Assembly (NCBI GenBank): GCA_002633025.1
Contig: NMRB01000604.1
Span: 90,761 to 154,760, forward strand
Length of the DNA stretch: 64,000 nucleotides
Direction: 5' to 3'
Source: Notospermus geniculatus
Lineage: Eukaryota; Nemertea; Pilidiophora; Heteronemertea; Lineidae
The notes beneath the pieces are model-generated. The model did no database searches, was not told where the DNA came from, and worked only from the letters and a program-made list of their open reading frames with translations. Shown here piece by piece: positions 51,557 through 61,161 of this stretch (its first letter is position 1; the number at the start of each line of letters is the position of its first letter). Position numbers and translations under genes: made by a program.

Positions 51557-51966
51557 TGAACCGTTTTTAATATGTACTTCATGAAAACGGCACAGCCGTC
51601 AATCATGCGGCTTGTTGGTATTTTGATTAATGTCCCGCCGTCCTGGTCAATAGTTGTGCACCCCAGGGGCACAGAGTATGGCCGAGGATGGCAGATATCC
51701 GCATTAGGTACCAACCGTGATCCTCGAACACTACCATGATCACTACAGGCAGAGGGTCTTAGCCTTTTTAAAGCCAATGCGAAACTCCTGGAACTTGCAC
51801 AACCAACCCCATTCGTCTGACAGTCACGTCTGTATTTTTCGTAAATGTCTTTGAACACGAGAATCGTTGAATTATTTTCCTGTCTGGTGTGGTACAACAA
51901 CCTGAAATTAGACAGAATTGAACTTCTACACTCTATTCTTACGTCCCCCACCCTCACCCCGGCCAC
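51553..51966 (-). CDS. N-terminal segment of the P-like transposase, possible winged-helix domain
   Basis: A 137-codon frame. The likely coding part starts after an acceptor-like tract (ctaatttcag or cagacag, about 51880-51905), so the first 20 or so codons may be intronic. The peptide STILVFKDIYEKYRRDCQTN followed by SSRSFALALKRLRP has the spacing of a winged-helix or RFX-like DNA-binding domain; this is a judgement from pattern, not a confirmed hit. A Pro-rich, Cys-containing segment follows, and a GTLIKIPTSRMIDGCAVF stretch. It sits where P-family transposases usually have their THAP DNA-binding domain. It starts about 180 bp from the oppositely oriented helicase, suggesting a shared control region. 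Confidence 0.45.
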   Translation of the reverse strand: MAGVRVGDVRIECRSSILSNFRLLYHTRQENNSTILVFKDIYEKYRRDCQTNGVGCASSRSFALALKRLRPSACSDHGSVRGSRLVPNADICHPRPYSVPLGCTTIDQDGGTLIKIPTSRMIDGCAVFMKYILKTVQ

Positions 51967-52530
51967 TCGTTGATATGTTTAGGTATTTTGCCCTATTCAT
52001 ACTTCTCATGCTATTCTCAGGTCAGTTCGCCCACCCTTTTTTCTCACTGGGCTGCGTTTTCACAGTATGCCCAGGTTTGCCCCCCCCCCCATTTTGTTTT
52101 CACGTGCATCTTTGTGGCGTATTGTTGTATGCTCGTTTATTTAAAGGGAAATTGCCAAAGGACTAAAGGAGAAGACACGGGTGGTGGCTCTGACGTCGGC
52201 AACGTGGATTGCCAGTAGACAGCTGGGAGGTGAAGGGACGACACTGCATCACTGGGCAGGGCTGAAAGATGGCCACTTTGAGAGTGAAGTGTTGGTCGAA
52301 AAGATAATCCACGAGGACGCCTGGGTGGGGACAGAGGACAGAATAAAAGGAGCCGATACACTCATAATCGATGAGATTTCCATGATAAGTGCTAAGACCT
52401 TTGATCAAGCTGAGTTTGTGTGCCGAGAAATTCGGCAAAGTTCTGTTTTCTTTGGGGGGCTTCAGGTCATTTTGGCAGGAGACTTTAAACAGTTGGCCCC
52501 TGTGCCATGTCGACGTAACAGCGACCTGGG

Positions 52531-52750
52531 AGAGTTTGCTTTCCAAAGTCGTGTCTTCCAGATTGGGATGCAGCATGTGTCCAACCTCTTGAAAATTCAC
52601 AGACAAAATGAACCCGATTTGATAGCAGCAATCAATGACTTGTGTGATGGACATCCCTCCCCTGAAACAATTTCTTTTATAAGAAGTCTGCAGATACCCA
52701 TAGACCAAACTAGACAAACGATTATTATTGCCAGTACGAATTTTGATGTC
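52531..52750 (+). repeat. 220-bp tandem duplication in helicase, unit 1
   Basis: Begins agagtttgctttccaaagtc and ends ttttgatgtc. It is repeated immediately at 52751-52970 with only about four substitutions. 220 is not a multiple of three, so the duplication shifts the helicase frame. Confidence 0.95.
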
Positions 52751-52970
52751 AGAGTTTGCTTTCCAAAGTCGTGTCTTCCAGATTGGGATGCAGCATGTGT
52801 TCAACCTCTTGAAAATTCACAGACAAAATGAACCCGATTTGATAGCAGCAATCAATGACTTGTGTGATGGACATCCCTCCCCTGAAACAATTTCTTTGAT
52901 AAGAAGTCTGCAGAGACCCATAGACCAAACTAGACAAACGGTTATTATTGCCAGTACGAATTTTGATGTC
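52751..52970 (+). repeat. 220-bp tandem duplication in helicase, unit 2
   Basis: Second unit, directly adjoining unit 1. The helicase sequence continues from it into NYYNDAATLRKL, so either copy could be the original. Confidence 0.95.
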
Positions 52971-53400
52971 AACTATTACAATGACGCCGCTACCTTGAGA
53001 AAGCTGAAGGGGATGAAGTGCTTCTGAGGGCGACGGACAAAGGGCCAATCAAGCACTTGAGGAAATGTTCGGCAATCAAACGTCTTAGGTTGAAGGTCGG
53101 ATGTATAGGGTTGTTCTGGTCAAGACTATCAACAGGGAGCTGCCGAATGGTCTTATAGGTAGGTGGTGACAGAATGAGAGTTATTTCGGTGCTGAGAGAT
53201 TTAAAATGCAGCCTTTAGAAGGATGGGCTTTTGGCAAAGAATGTCACAACCAAGATCTGGGTCCTAGATAACTGTTCACAGCCACACAGGCTGCTTTTAG
53301 AGGGAGGGTTACAGCCAGTGTCCCCTGATGTACAATGGGCCAAAAATCAACATGTGGGACACATTACATACAGCGACAACCCGCCGTTGTCGCACACTAA

Positions 53401-53758
53401 GGGACCTTCTCAAAATAAATTTGAAGCCTAAAAGATGAAATTTTTTCATCTAGGGGGGAGGGGGTTTTCATTTTATGGCCAAAATTTCGTTTCTTGATAC
53501 CTTTCTGGCTTCACCATTCCAAGGTACCATACGTTGAATTTTGCTTCATTTTTTCTCTTTACATCCACAGAAACACACAAAGTGATGCTTTAAACCTTGT
53601 AGGAAGGGAAGTTTCTAGCAACATAGAGGCATATTTTGGCCTGCCCAGTGTTGAAGCCAGACTTCTTCACTTTTTCATCTTTTGAGGGGGGTAGGGGGTT
53701 CACAGAGAGATGAAAAAATTTCATCTTTTAGGCTTCAACTTTATTTTGAGAAGGCCCC
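53401..53758. repeat. Harbinger-like MITE inside the helicase intron
   Basis: Left end GGGACCTTCTCAAAATAAAT and right end TTATTTTGAGAAGGCCCC form arms of about 55 bp that also include gcctaaaagatgaaattttt. TAA flanks both sides (53398-53400 and 53759-53761). The 3-bp TAA target and GGG end fit PIF/Harbinger MITEs. It makes up more than half of the 684-bp intron. Confidence 0.8.
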
Positions 53759-54660
53759 TAAACGAAAGTGTCCTCAGTCCTCTCTTGTGGAATATAAACA
53801 GGGTTGCTCTGACTAGGTTAATTGCTTTCGTTTCCCTCCCAGGTAACGTGGTATCTTTGGAAAATGGTGTGCCAGTAGTTGATTTTGAAGGAAAATTGCA
53901 AGTACTGGAAAGGGAGGAATTTTCCGTACAGGACGACTCTGGACGTTGGTTAGCCTCTCGTACACAGTACCCCTTGAGATTGGCCCATGCTATGACAGTC
54001 CACAGAGCACAGGGGAAGACTATTTCCAGTCTTGTGGTAGACTCTGCTGGTTTCTTTCAGCCGGGACAACTTGGGGTAGCTGTTGGACGCGCCACAAAGT
54101 CCGACGGATTACGGATCATCAACTTTTCTGAAGACGTAGCGAATATGGAACATCCGGATGAGGTGTACAAGTTTTACGGTAGCATACCGGTTAAACACGA
54201 GGAACCTAGCCCAAACATCAACTGCTGCAAAGTGGTCATTCCAGGATCTAAACCAAGTGAGTTGCAGTCTTCAATGCGCAAATCTGAATCAAAGCTTAGT
54301 GATCGAAACGGCAGAAGACTGAAAGCCCTTAACATTGGGCCGTCCATGAAGTGTGTCCGCACTAAAAGGGGGGAGGGGTGTCCCGAGAGCTTACAGGGGC
54401 AGGGATGGGGTTAGATTTGACCCAAAGCATACGCACTTCTACGCAAAAAGGACCTGGAAATTTCTTATTTTTGCTGGTTCACATGGAAAGTTTAAATTGG
54501 GACAGCATGGAACAGCACTAGTTTCACCTTTTTAAAAGGTAAGGCCACGGCAAAGAAAACTAAAAAGCCAGCAAAACTTTCACGGTTAGCCTACACAAAT
54601 TTCGAACGGCATTTTTTCCAGGTGTTGACTGTGAAGGGAGACAGAGAGAGGCCCCGGTAG

Positions 54661-56530
54661 AGGCGAGGCACACTATCATTTGAAGTACAAGACGAAACTG
54701 AAGAGGATGAAGAGGAGGCGCTCCACTGTGACTTTGATGTTCGTCAATTCTTGCTTAATATATTGGCCAAGTCACCACTTGGAGATGAGCCGCGACAAGC
54801 AACAATGAGGGACATCTTAGAATCATTACCGGGAAATAAGAACTGTTGCGATTTCATGGATTGGGCTTTCACAAAATGCAATAAAATCTTGAACCAGAAG
54901 CGTTACAAGTCAAATCAGGACTGGGCCTCGGCTTTTGACGCAAGGACTGGCCTCAACTCCTTATTTTTGTCGGGGGCCTTTCGTACCAGAGTGGGGAGAT
55001 TGTTTGGCAGCAACTTGTCAAGCATGGAATACAGATGTGCCGTGAAAATTGTTGAATCCCTCATGCATCTAATGATCCAGAAAAAGGCGGATGCGGTGGT
55101 GCAAGACCAACTGAAGGCCCTCAAGAGTCGGCCACTCAGGATAGTCGTGGACGATTATACTTCGGCCATGCAGGCGAAGGTGCGTCACCTAGGGGGAGCT
55201 TGTGTAGCTCAGTTGACGTACAAACTGAGTCAGGAGAAGACGTGTGAAAGGAACTTTTTGTCTAGGAGACTGATGCAACAGTTGGTGGTGTCTGAGGGTG
55301 CACTGAAAGAGTCAAGTCAATATCCAGAGAGTTTAAAAGAAACAAAAAGACTTCAGTGTGCCACGAGAGGCCTGTCTAACATCAGCGACGTGGCCTTTCT
55401 CTTCTTTGTAAAGCTCTATGGACACACGGAGCAAATTATCGGTCCAGACATGTTGAACATACTCTAAACTCGTCTGTTTATGGTCCCTTCCGATTATTCA
55501 TGACAGAATTTAGGCCCGGACCCCTGGACAACCTCCACAGTTGATAATTGATGTCTATTGGGAATAGCTGACCAATAGACCTAGGGAAAGAAGAGCCTAG
55601 GCCTAGTTACGCTGATGGTGTCCGTTCACAATTGATCGCAATTGCTTTTATTCTGGGCTTTTTCTATTGTCAACAATGACAGCGATTATACAGTGTGTAC
55701 CCCATTTCAATCTTCTCCTCGGCCGGCTCATGGCATGATCACCACTCGATTTCAAACGACACCCATTTACTCGTATGACATTCAACATGTTCAATGGAGC
55801 TGTAACAGAGTAAACTTTATTCTCCGCCTACGCCGCTCTGGCCACTCATAGGCCCATGCCCAGTGCATGCGTAATAAGGAGGTCCGGGGAGGAGGTGTCA
55901 ACCAGGTATTTAATGAAGGGACCATAAACAGACGAGTTTAGAGTATATCAGGAGCGACTGTTTGTCATTGCGAAGGGGTCACTAAATGAGTAAGACAGTT
56001 TGTTGGCTGAGTGGATAGATATATTCTTTTGTCCAGAAAACATGAGTGAAGAAAACTTCGTGTCGCTTCTGATGGACCTGTACTACAAAGTTACACTGCA
56101 TTTTCTAAAAATTTATTATGGGGAAAGCCTGCATCTCTTTAAAGAATCCCTTCCAAGGCAGAAGACCCAATCTGTGCGATCCAAACTGGGTTCCGCAGGC
56201 ACCTCAACCAAATTGGCCAAGTCAAAGAAAGTTAAAATGGCTAAAGAGAGCACCAGCAAAGATGATGACTCGGCATCTTGTGGAGTTTGTGGTGAGGAGT
56301 GTGAATGGAAACCGGCGAATACTTCGATGGAGTCACTGTCGTGTGATGAGAGATGTGGTGGTCGCTGGTTTCATTACAAGTGTGTAGGCCTGAGTGGTAA
56401 TGAAGAATTTCTGACGGATGAGGATTCTACCTGGCTTTGCCCCAATTGTAAAGGTCCTGCTAGAAAGGAGAAGAGTAAAGGGAAAGGAAAGGGGAAAGGG
56501 AAAGGCGGGGGGAAAGGAAGGGGAAAGTAG
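54661..56530 (+). pseudogene. PHD-finger protein of the cluster, split by a MITE
   Basis: The frame starts after a TAG at 54658-54660 (upstream codons in the same frame are lysine-rich and may belong to the gene). It begins with an acidic stretch (DETEEDEEEALHCDFDV), then a long unrecognised helical domain (DWAFTKCNKILNQKRYKSNQ; ALKSRPLRIVVDDYTSAMQA; SDVAFLFFVKLYGHTEQIIG). At 55462-55943 a MITE with TA target duplication interrupts it. Removing the MITE and one TA keeps the same frame, which then meets one TAA (55991-55993) and runs on to TAG at 56528. After SLLAEWIDIFFCPENMSEEN comes a basic linker and a C4HC3 PHD finger (56279-56449: CGVCGEEC, SCDERCG, WFHYKC, WLCPNC), with a Lys/Gly tail. 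PHD fingers usually bind histone H3 tails. The gene follows the helicase on the same strand and may even be its C-terminal extension. Confidence 0.7.
55462..55943. repeat. 482-bp MITE inserted in the PHD gene
   Basis: The ends CTCTAAACTCGTCTGTTTAT continuing GGTCCCTT and the complement AAGGGACC continuing ATAAACAGACGAGTTTAGAG form arms of about 28 bp. TA is present at 55460-55461 and 55944-55945. A Tc1/mariner-type non-autonomous element is likely. The stop codon of the upstream open frame lies inside the left arm. Confidence 0.9.
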
Positions 56531-58173
56531 CCTGGAGCCAAGGTCATGATAACTTGGGGGGGGGGATTATTAGAATTAAGACTCCCATAAAATTAAGCAG
56601 TTGTTCATCATACCCGCCCGCACCGAATTCTTGACCCGCTCCGATTTTTTAAATTTCCTTTTTTGACATGTTTTTGTCTCATTGCTGTACATAGAGAGAC
56701 CTGGATGGACGTCATGGCGTAGGGCGGGGCCATATCAGGGGGCCTAGGCCTCTATTGATTTTATTCTTTATGTCTGTCACGGACTCATATTGACACTATA
56801 ACTTCTCATTAGTGTATTTCTTGACGATTCTGCTACTTACCAGCTGCTCTCGAACGTTTTCATAATTGAAAATGGTGTCTGTGTTGGTCGTGACCATCTC
56901 ATATGAGCAGGGTACAAAAAGACAGTTTGAATTTCCCGCAAATATGACGTCATCGCACGTGGTTAAGAAAATGTGAAAATTCGCCCATCAAAGAAAGATT
57001 TATACAATCTAATTCTCAAGAGGTCATTAAAATGAGTGTTATCGTCAAATTCACTACTAACACATTCTTTGCTCCTTGCGTTGAATTTATCTTTCATACT
57101 TGTCATGGAATTTTTCTAAATGTTATGTCCAACCAGCTCGGCATTTCCATTCACTGCATTGGTTCCGCGCCCTCTGTCGTCGAGCATTGGACTAAGTTAT
57201 GAATGAAGTTGATTACTGAGTGCAGGTTTCCTGAAATAACCTTCATATTTTGGTATTGATGTGTGATTTGGNTATTATTACTCTGGCGGTGATTACCTCT
57301 ACTTCCCGGGAAATTTTCCTTCATCCATTTCGAACTTTCGAGTGTTGGATCATCAGAGAGCCCTCGATCCTTCACTTCCGGTTATCAGGCGAGTGAATGA
57401 TGACGTAGTTGGAATGCGCAGGGTGTAATGGGTGTTTCAAGGTAGGAAGCTTAGGTACATTACGAACATTACCGAACGCTCGACTTCGGCAGCCTCGTGG
57501 TCTGCCGAAGTTGAGCGTAAAAATTTTTGCATAAAAGTCGGAGAGTATATCTGACCTGTCAGCTTTAAGAGCGTTATTCCCGGCCGCCAGAACAGGTCCA
57601 TGTGTAGGCCTTTTGGGCTACCTAGATTACAGAAAATGCCTGTATCTGGATATAGATAACGGAGTCCAACAACCTTCTCCATATTTGGCAAACTTACAGT
57701 CTAGTCACAAAACGAAAAGGTGGCGTTTGCGTCCAGATTATAAACTTGCTACGTCGGACATTGCTCGTCCAGTTCATAAAGCATGAGAAATACGTCATTG
57801 AACCGGCAAAGAGTTGAACAAATTTACAGCTACGTTTTTATATTTTTTATAGTGTTACGGAAATAATATGTACGTACGTAGGGCTGTGCCGCTTTGTGAG
57901 TCGAATCTAGTCCTATCCTTTCATGCGATGTTTGCATTCTATTTTCTATCCTGTATTTCAATTGTCATAGTGTAGAAACCACAAGCGTGACGGGTCGATC
58001 TGAATACATCCTTCCTTTGATATTCTTATAGTAAAAAGCCACATAGGCCTATCACACGCAATGGCATAACCAGGAAGTTCTAGCAAGTCTAGTTCAGCTA
58101 TCCATGACTTTTGAGATAGCGATGGCGAGTTAACCGTTGTCTCCGGATTCTGTGTTCATAAACAGTTCCTGAC
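56531..58173. other. Intergenic between the cluster and the CUB gene
   Basis: No gene recognised. A poly-G tract lies at about 56558 and a single n at 57272. The last few hundred bases should hold the promoter of the CUB-domain gene; I see no clear TATA box. Confidence 0.4.
57477..57517. repeat. Short strong hairpin
   Basis: cgctcgacttcggcag and ctgccgaagttgagcg pair over 16 bp around a 9-base loop, with one G-T mismatch position. Possibly a tiny MITE relic. Confidence 0.7.
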
Positions 58174-58237
58174 ATGGCGCGGATTCTGATTCAACTGATG
58201 GCGGTCATCGCCTCGGTGACATTTTCAAATTCTGCTG
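58174..58237 (+). CDS. Secreted CUB-domain protein, exon 1 (signal peptide)
   Basis: ATG at 58174 in a fair context (gacATGG) opens MARILIQLMAVIASVTFSNS, a typical secretory signal: one Arg near the start, a hydrophobic core and small polar residues at the cleavage region. The exon ends in GCTG before gtaagt, a consensus donor, leaving phase 1. The phase and meaning match exon 2 at 61162, which starts with the two bases that complete an Asp codon. The predicted product is a secreted or cell-surface protein. Later exons lie beyond the right edge or were not recognised, so its full domain set is unknown. Confidence 0.75.
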
Positions 58238-59157
58238 GTAAGTCCGCCCTGCTTTGCTCTTTGATCATGTATCATAGGCCCTGCTAGTTATTGTGTCATT
58301 TCTTCATGTCTGTGTTGTGTGTTTGGTGTCGCAGGTTTCTGCCAGTGATGGACACCTTTTTCACCTCTCAGGAAGAAACCAAGTTGATGTGTCATCGATA
58401 ACGAACCTGTCCATGACACAATACTCAGGCACCTCTGGGACCCCGATTGGGGCCGAAAATTTGCGAACTATTCGGAGACGACTTTCCGATTTATTGTCTC
58501 TGTCAGGAAGAAAAGTGTTGATTTTACCATGAAATTTGACAAAATTGGCATATGTACATGTACATCCCCCCCAAATGCCTGAATCCGGCCGCCTGACGCA
58601 ATATATGATGGGCAGAACCGTGGGCGTGATCATGTCGTGATGTTTTTGCAAGCAGAAACTAGCTCGCTATGTAAATAGCAATATGCCGATGTAATATTTT
58701 TGAATGTTTCCAATCTGTAATTGTTCCCCTCCGACGGAATAAGCTAATCTATCTGACAGTGTCTCCCACACAGTATCATGGGGAAATCTTCTCACACGGA
58801 AACACTGGCTGAAAAACACCGGCCTCTCTGAAGAAATGGGCGCATATAAAAAAATATGTCTTATAGTGGTGGTGGTGGTGGTGGGGGCACTCAGAGCCAG
58901 AGTGACTTAGGCCTTTATCGTGCCGTCATCAGAATGGATATAGGCCTAATGCCAAGTGCGGGTTCTAGCCAGTTTATTGGAGTAGTCCAAAGAAAACGTT
59001 CCCAAACAGCCCCCCCCCCGCCCTCACCAAGGCCCTGCCGCTGTTCTATTGAATGAACCATTGAGGTAAGACTGGTTGAAATTCTAAAATGTCAAATATC
59101 TCATTGAAATTTCTCAAGAAACTCAATAACATGTGCTTACATGATGAGGATGATTGC

Positions 59158-59707
59158 TTAACCCTTTCGCGCCCGGATTAATTTGAAAAGTGTACATTGC
59201 GCAACATGAATTTCTGATGTGTTTACAAAAAGGCGCCTACCTCCCCGAAATTGCAACGAAAACTGGCGCCAAGCCACTCATTCTGGAGGCAACGAAATGC
59301 ACCACGACCTTATGTAGGTTTGCTTGTTCCAAAATGTCCGCGAGAGAAACAGGCCGGATACAAAAATGCAAGTTCCGAGAAAATAGTCAAATTCTGCCTA
59401 CGTTTTCGTCAGGTTGCCAATCTTTAAACGTCTATATGTCGTTAACCGTTGCTCCTACGCGTCTGAAAATTGGTCGAAATGCTACTTTTTTCTCCTCTTT
59501 TTTTGCGCTAGTTGCGTCGTCGTAGCTGCTTCCGTTCCGGAGATATGGCCATTTTGTCACAACAAGTCAGATTTGCACTATGGAGTCTGTCAATCTAGAC
59601 CCCGGGACAAACGTTAAAACGCAATTTCAGCCAGGTTTCTTCAAACAGAGCAAAATCGCGTATTCGGGGGGGGGGGCAAACGGCGAGTTTGGGCGCGTAA
59701 GGGTTAA
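59158..59707. repeat. piggyBac-like MITE with TTAA target
   Basis: TTAA at 59158-59161 is followed by CCCTTTCGCGCCCGG. The other end is GGGCGCGTAAGGG followed by TTAA (59704-59707). TTAA targets and CCCTTT ends are typical of piggyBac-type elements. The 111-codon open frame inside (59190-59525) has no transposase features. It sits in intron 1 of the CUB gene. Confidence 0.75.
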
Positions 59708-60147
59708 AAGCCGTGGGCCCAGCTATTTATCAGAAATTTGACAGAAATCGGGCATTATTCATAGGGCAAAGTCTGATGTCCTCTGGTAACAAGGGGGACG
59801 GTTTGGTTTCTTTTGTGATTACATGTAGTTGCAATACACGAAACACTAGCTCTAGCACTAATAATGTTGATGTCAGGTCGCGCCAGGATTGCCAGCGCTG
59901 CGACGGAACAGTCGGCATCAGTGACGAAATGATGGCGAGGTCGCAAAAGTTAAAATGTGTGCGCTTATCGTGGAACAGGTGGAATCTTCGAGCAGGGAAT
60001 CGTCACTCGAGTCAGGCGGGCACCTGTCGGGATCATGATGATTCGTCGTGGTACAGAAGTGAACATGTTCAACTCCTGTGATTTGTTATCTTTTTGATCG
60101 GCGACTGATGCCACGTAGCGGGTGAGAGGCAGCCGCAGGCATATCAC

Positions 60148-60556
60148 AATATATCGCAACCTCGTCCCCAGGGGTAGAGTTCGCTAAGACAACCTCGGAC
60201 CACTCGCTCACTAACCCCTGGAATCAGCTTTCGTGCTGCCACCTTTTCTTAGACCAAGATCTTTGGTTTAAGTATAGGTGGCAGCACGAGTCAAAATAAT
60301 GAATCCAACATACATATCTGTGCTTGTTTTAATTCTTTTTGCAAAAAAAATCTTCAAACCTTGATATAGGTAGCCTTTTGATTAGATCCAATATATTTTG
60401 AAAATTTGTTTGGGTATATTCTTTGGGTATATTTTGATGGTTTCCCATCAACCAATCAAATGCGTTGAATCCAAAGCTGATGCCAGGGGTTAGTGCGCGA
60501 GTGGTCCGAGTTTGTGTGCGCGAACTATACCCCTGGGGACAAGGTTGAATATATCG
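60148..60556. repeat. 391-bp foldback element with 9-bp target duplication
   Basis: AATATATCG flanks the element at 60148-60156 and 60548-60556. The ends CAACCTCGTCCCCAGGGGTA and complement start arms of about 85 bp that also share cggaccactcg and ctaacccctgg. A second hairpin (cgtgctgccacc and ggtggcagcacg) sits inside at 60233-60291. A 9-bp duplication is typical of Mutator-like elements. A fragment of the same end is at 63347-63372. Confidence 0.85.
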
Positions 60557-60596
60557 TCGACTGATTTGTCCGGCTGGTCTGACGCATAGTGATCCG

Positions 60597-60888
60597 TACA
60601 CTCCTCTCGCAGTGTTTTGTTTCGCTCCGTACCTACGCTTCACAAACCACTGCTTCGAATGGCCGGTATTCTGCCGATTTACCGCCAGATGGCACCACTA
60701 CGGTCCAACCAATCAGCGCCCGCCATCAGGCTGCAACTGAGCAAAATCCTAAAACACTTTCTCCAGCGCGGCAGCGGGATCAGTAGTGGTGCCATCTGGC
60801 GGTAAATCGGCAGAATACCGGCCATTCGAAGCAGTGGTTTGTGAAGTGTAGGTACGGAGCGAAACAAAACACTGCGAGAGGAGTGTAA
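60597..60888. repeat. Near-perfect long inverted repeat (arms about 105 bp)
   Basis: The left arm begins tacactcctctcgcagtgtt and ends ggcaccacta. The right arm is its almost exact complement, ending gcgagaggagtgta. A loop of about 70 bp separates them. The arms encode the same peptide on opposite strands (starting MFRSVPTLHKPL), which is a consequence of the palindrome and not a gene. Confidence 0.9.
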
Positions 60889-61161
60889 GTGACCCGGAAA
60901 GAAGTCGGTCCCGCCTTTCCCCCGTTGGAAGGTCGAGCTGACATCAGCATTTAGATCTGGGCCAATAGTGAAAATTTTCCCTTGGTCTTTTGTTTGGTAA
61001 AATAGATTAAGGGAAATGTTTCACTTAGCATGTTTTATGCATACGAGCACTGAGTCACAAGATCAGCTTTTTTGTGACAAGCGTTTAGTACTCGTACAAT
61101 TGTGGTTGAGGCCACATATTATGATTCTGATAGAATATCTACCGTTTTTATTTTCTTGTAG

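Larger units (their letters stand above)
52147..54414 (+). pseudogene. PIF1-type DNA helicase, broken, 5' exon missing
   Basis: PIF1 helicases unwind DNA 5' to 3'. Recognisable parts in order: the helix after the P-loop (EIAKGLKEKTRVVALTSAT); motif Ia with GGEGTTLHHWAGL; Walker B LIIDEISMI; motif III QVILAGDFKQLAPVP; KIHRQNEPDLIAAINDLC; then, after frame changes, VLVKTINRELPNGL. A GT-AG intron (53159-53842, gtaggt to ccctcccag) then joins a split Gly codon to NVVSLENGVPVVDF. The C-terminal signature is YPLRLAHAMTVHRAQGKTIS and GQLGVAVGRATKSDGLRI. The frame before EIAK runs into a stop, with AG at 52145-52146 as likely acceptor, so the Walker A exon should lie upstream; none was found up to the opposing transposase. 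Breaks: a 220-bp tandem duplication, a -1 shift at about 53015 and another shift at about 53112. A basic tail follows. Nearest context: mobile-element helicases. Confidence 0.8.
49650..56530. mobile_element. Degenerate composite element: P-like transposase, PIF1-type helicase, PHD protein
   Basis: Two divergent coding blocks meet at about 51.97-52.14 kb. The minus-strand block encodes a P-superfamily transposase. The plus-strand block encodes a PIF1-type helicase and then a PHD-finger protein. The compact head-to-head order, shared decay and the helicase family (common in Helitron/Helentron-type and other mobile elements) suggest one element. No terminal inverted repeats, target duplication, Rep/HUH domain or tyrosine recombinase were found. 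Independent insertion of two elements side by side cannot be excluded. Confidence 0.5.

Noticed and set aside
52163-52804. 213-codon minus-strand open frame
   Set aside because: Antisense shadow of the helicase, lengthened by the 220-bp duplication.
49650-56530. Helitron (Rep-helicase) element
   Set aside because: The helicase is PIF1-type but no Rep/HUH motif, Helitron-like N-terminal domain or CTRR hairpin end was found, and a DDE-type P transposase sits beside it.
59190-59525. 111-codon open frame as a gene
   Set aside because: It lies inside the TTAA-flanked MITE and shows no transposase motif.
60617-60867. Two identical peptides on opposite strands
   Set aside because: A direct result of the inverted-repeat arms, not a gene pair.
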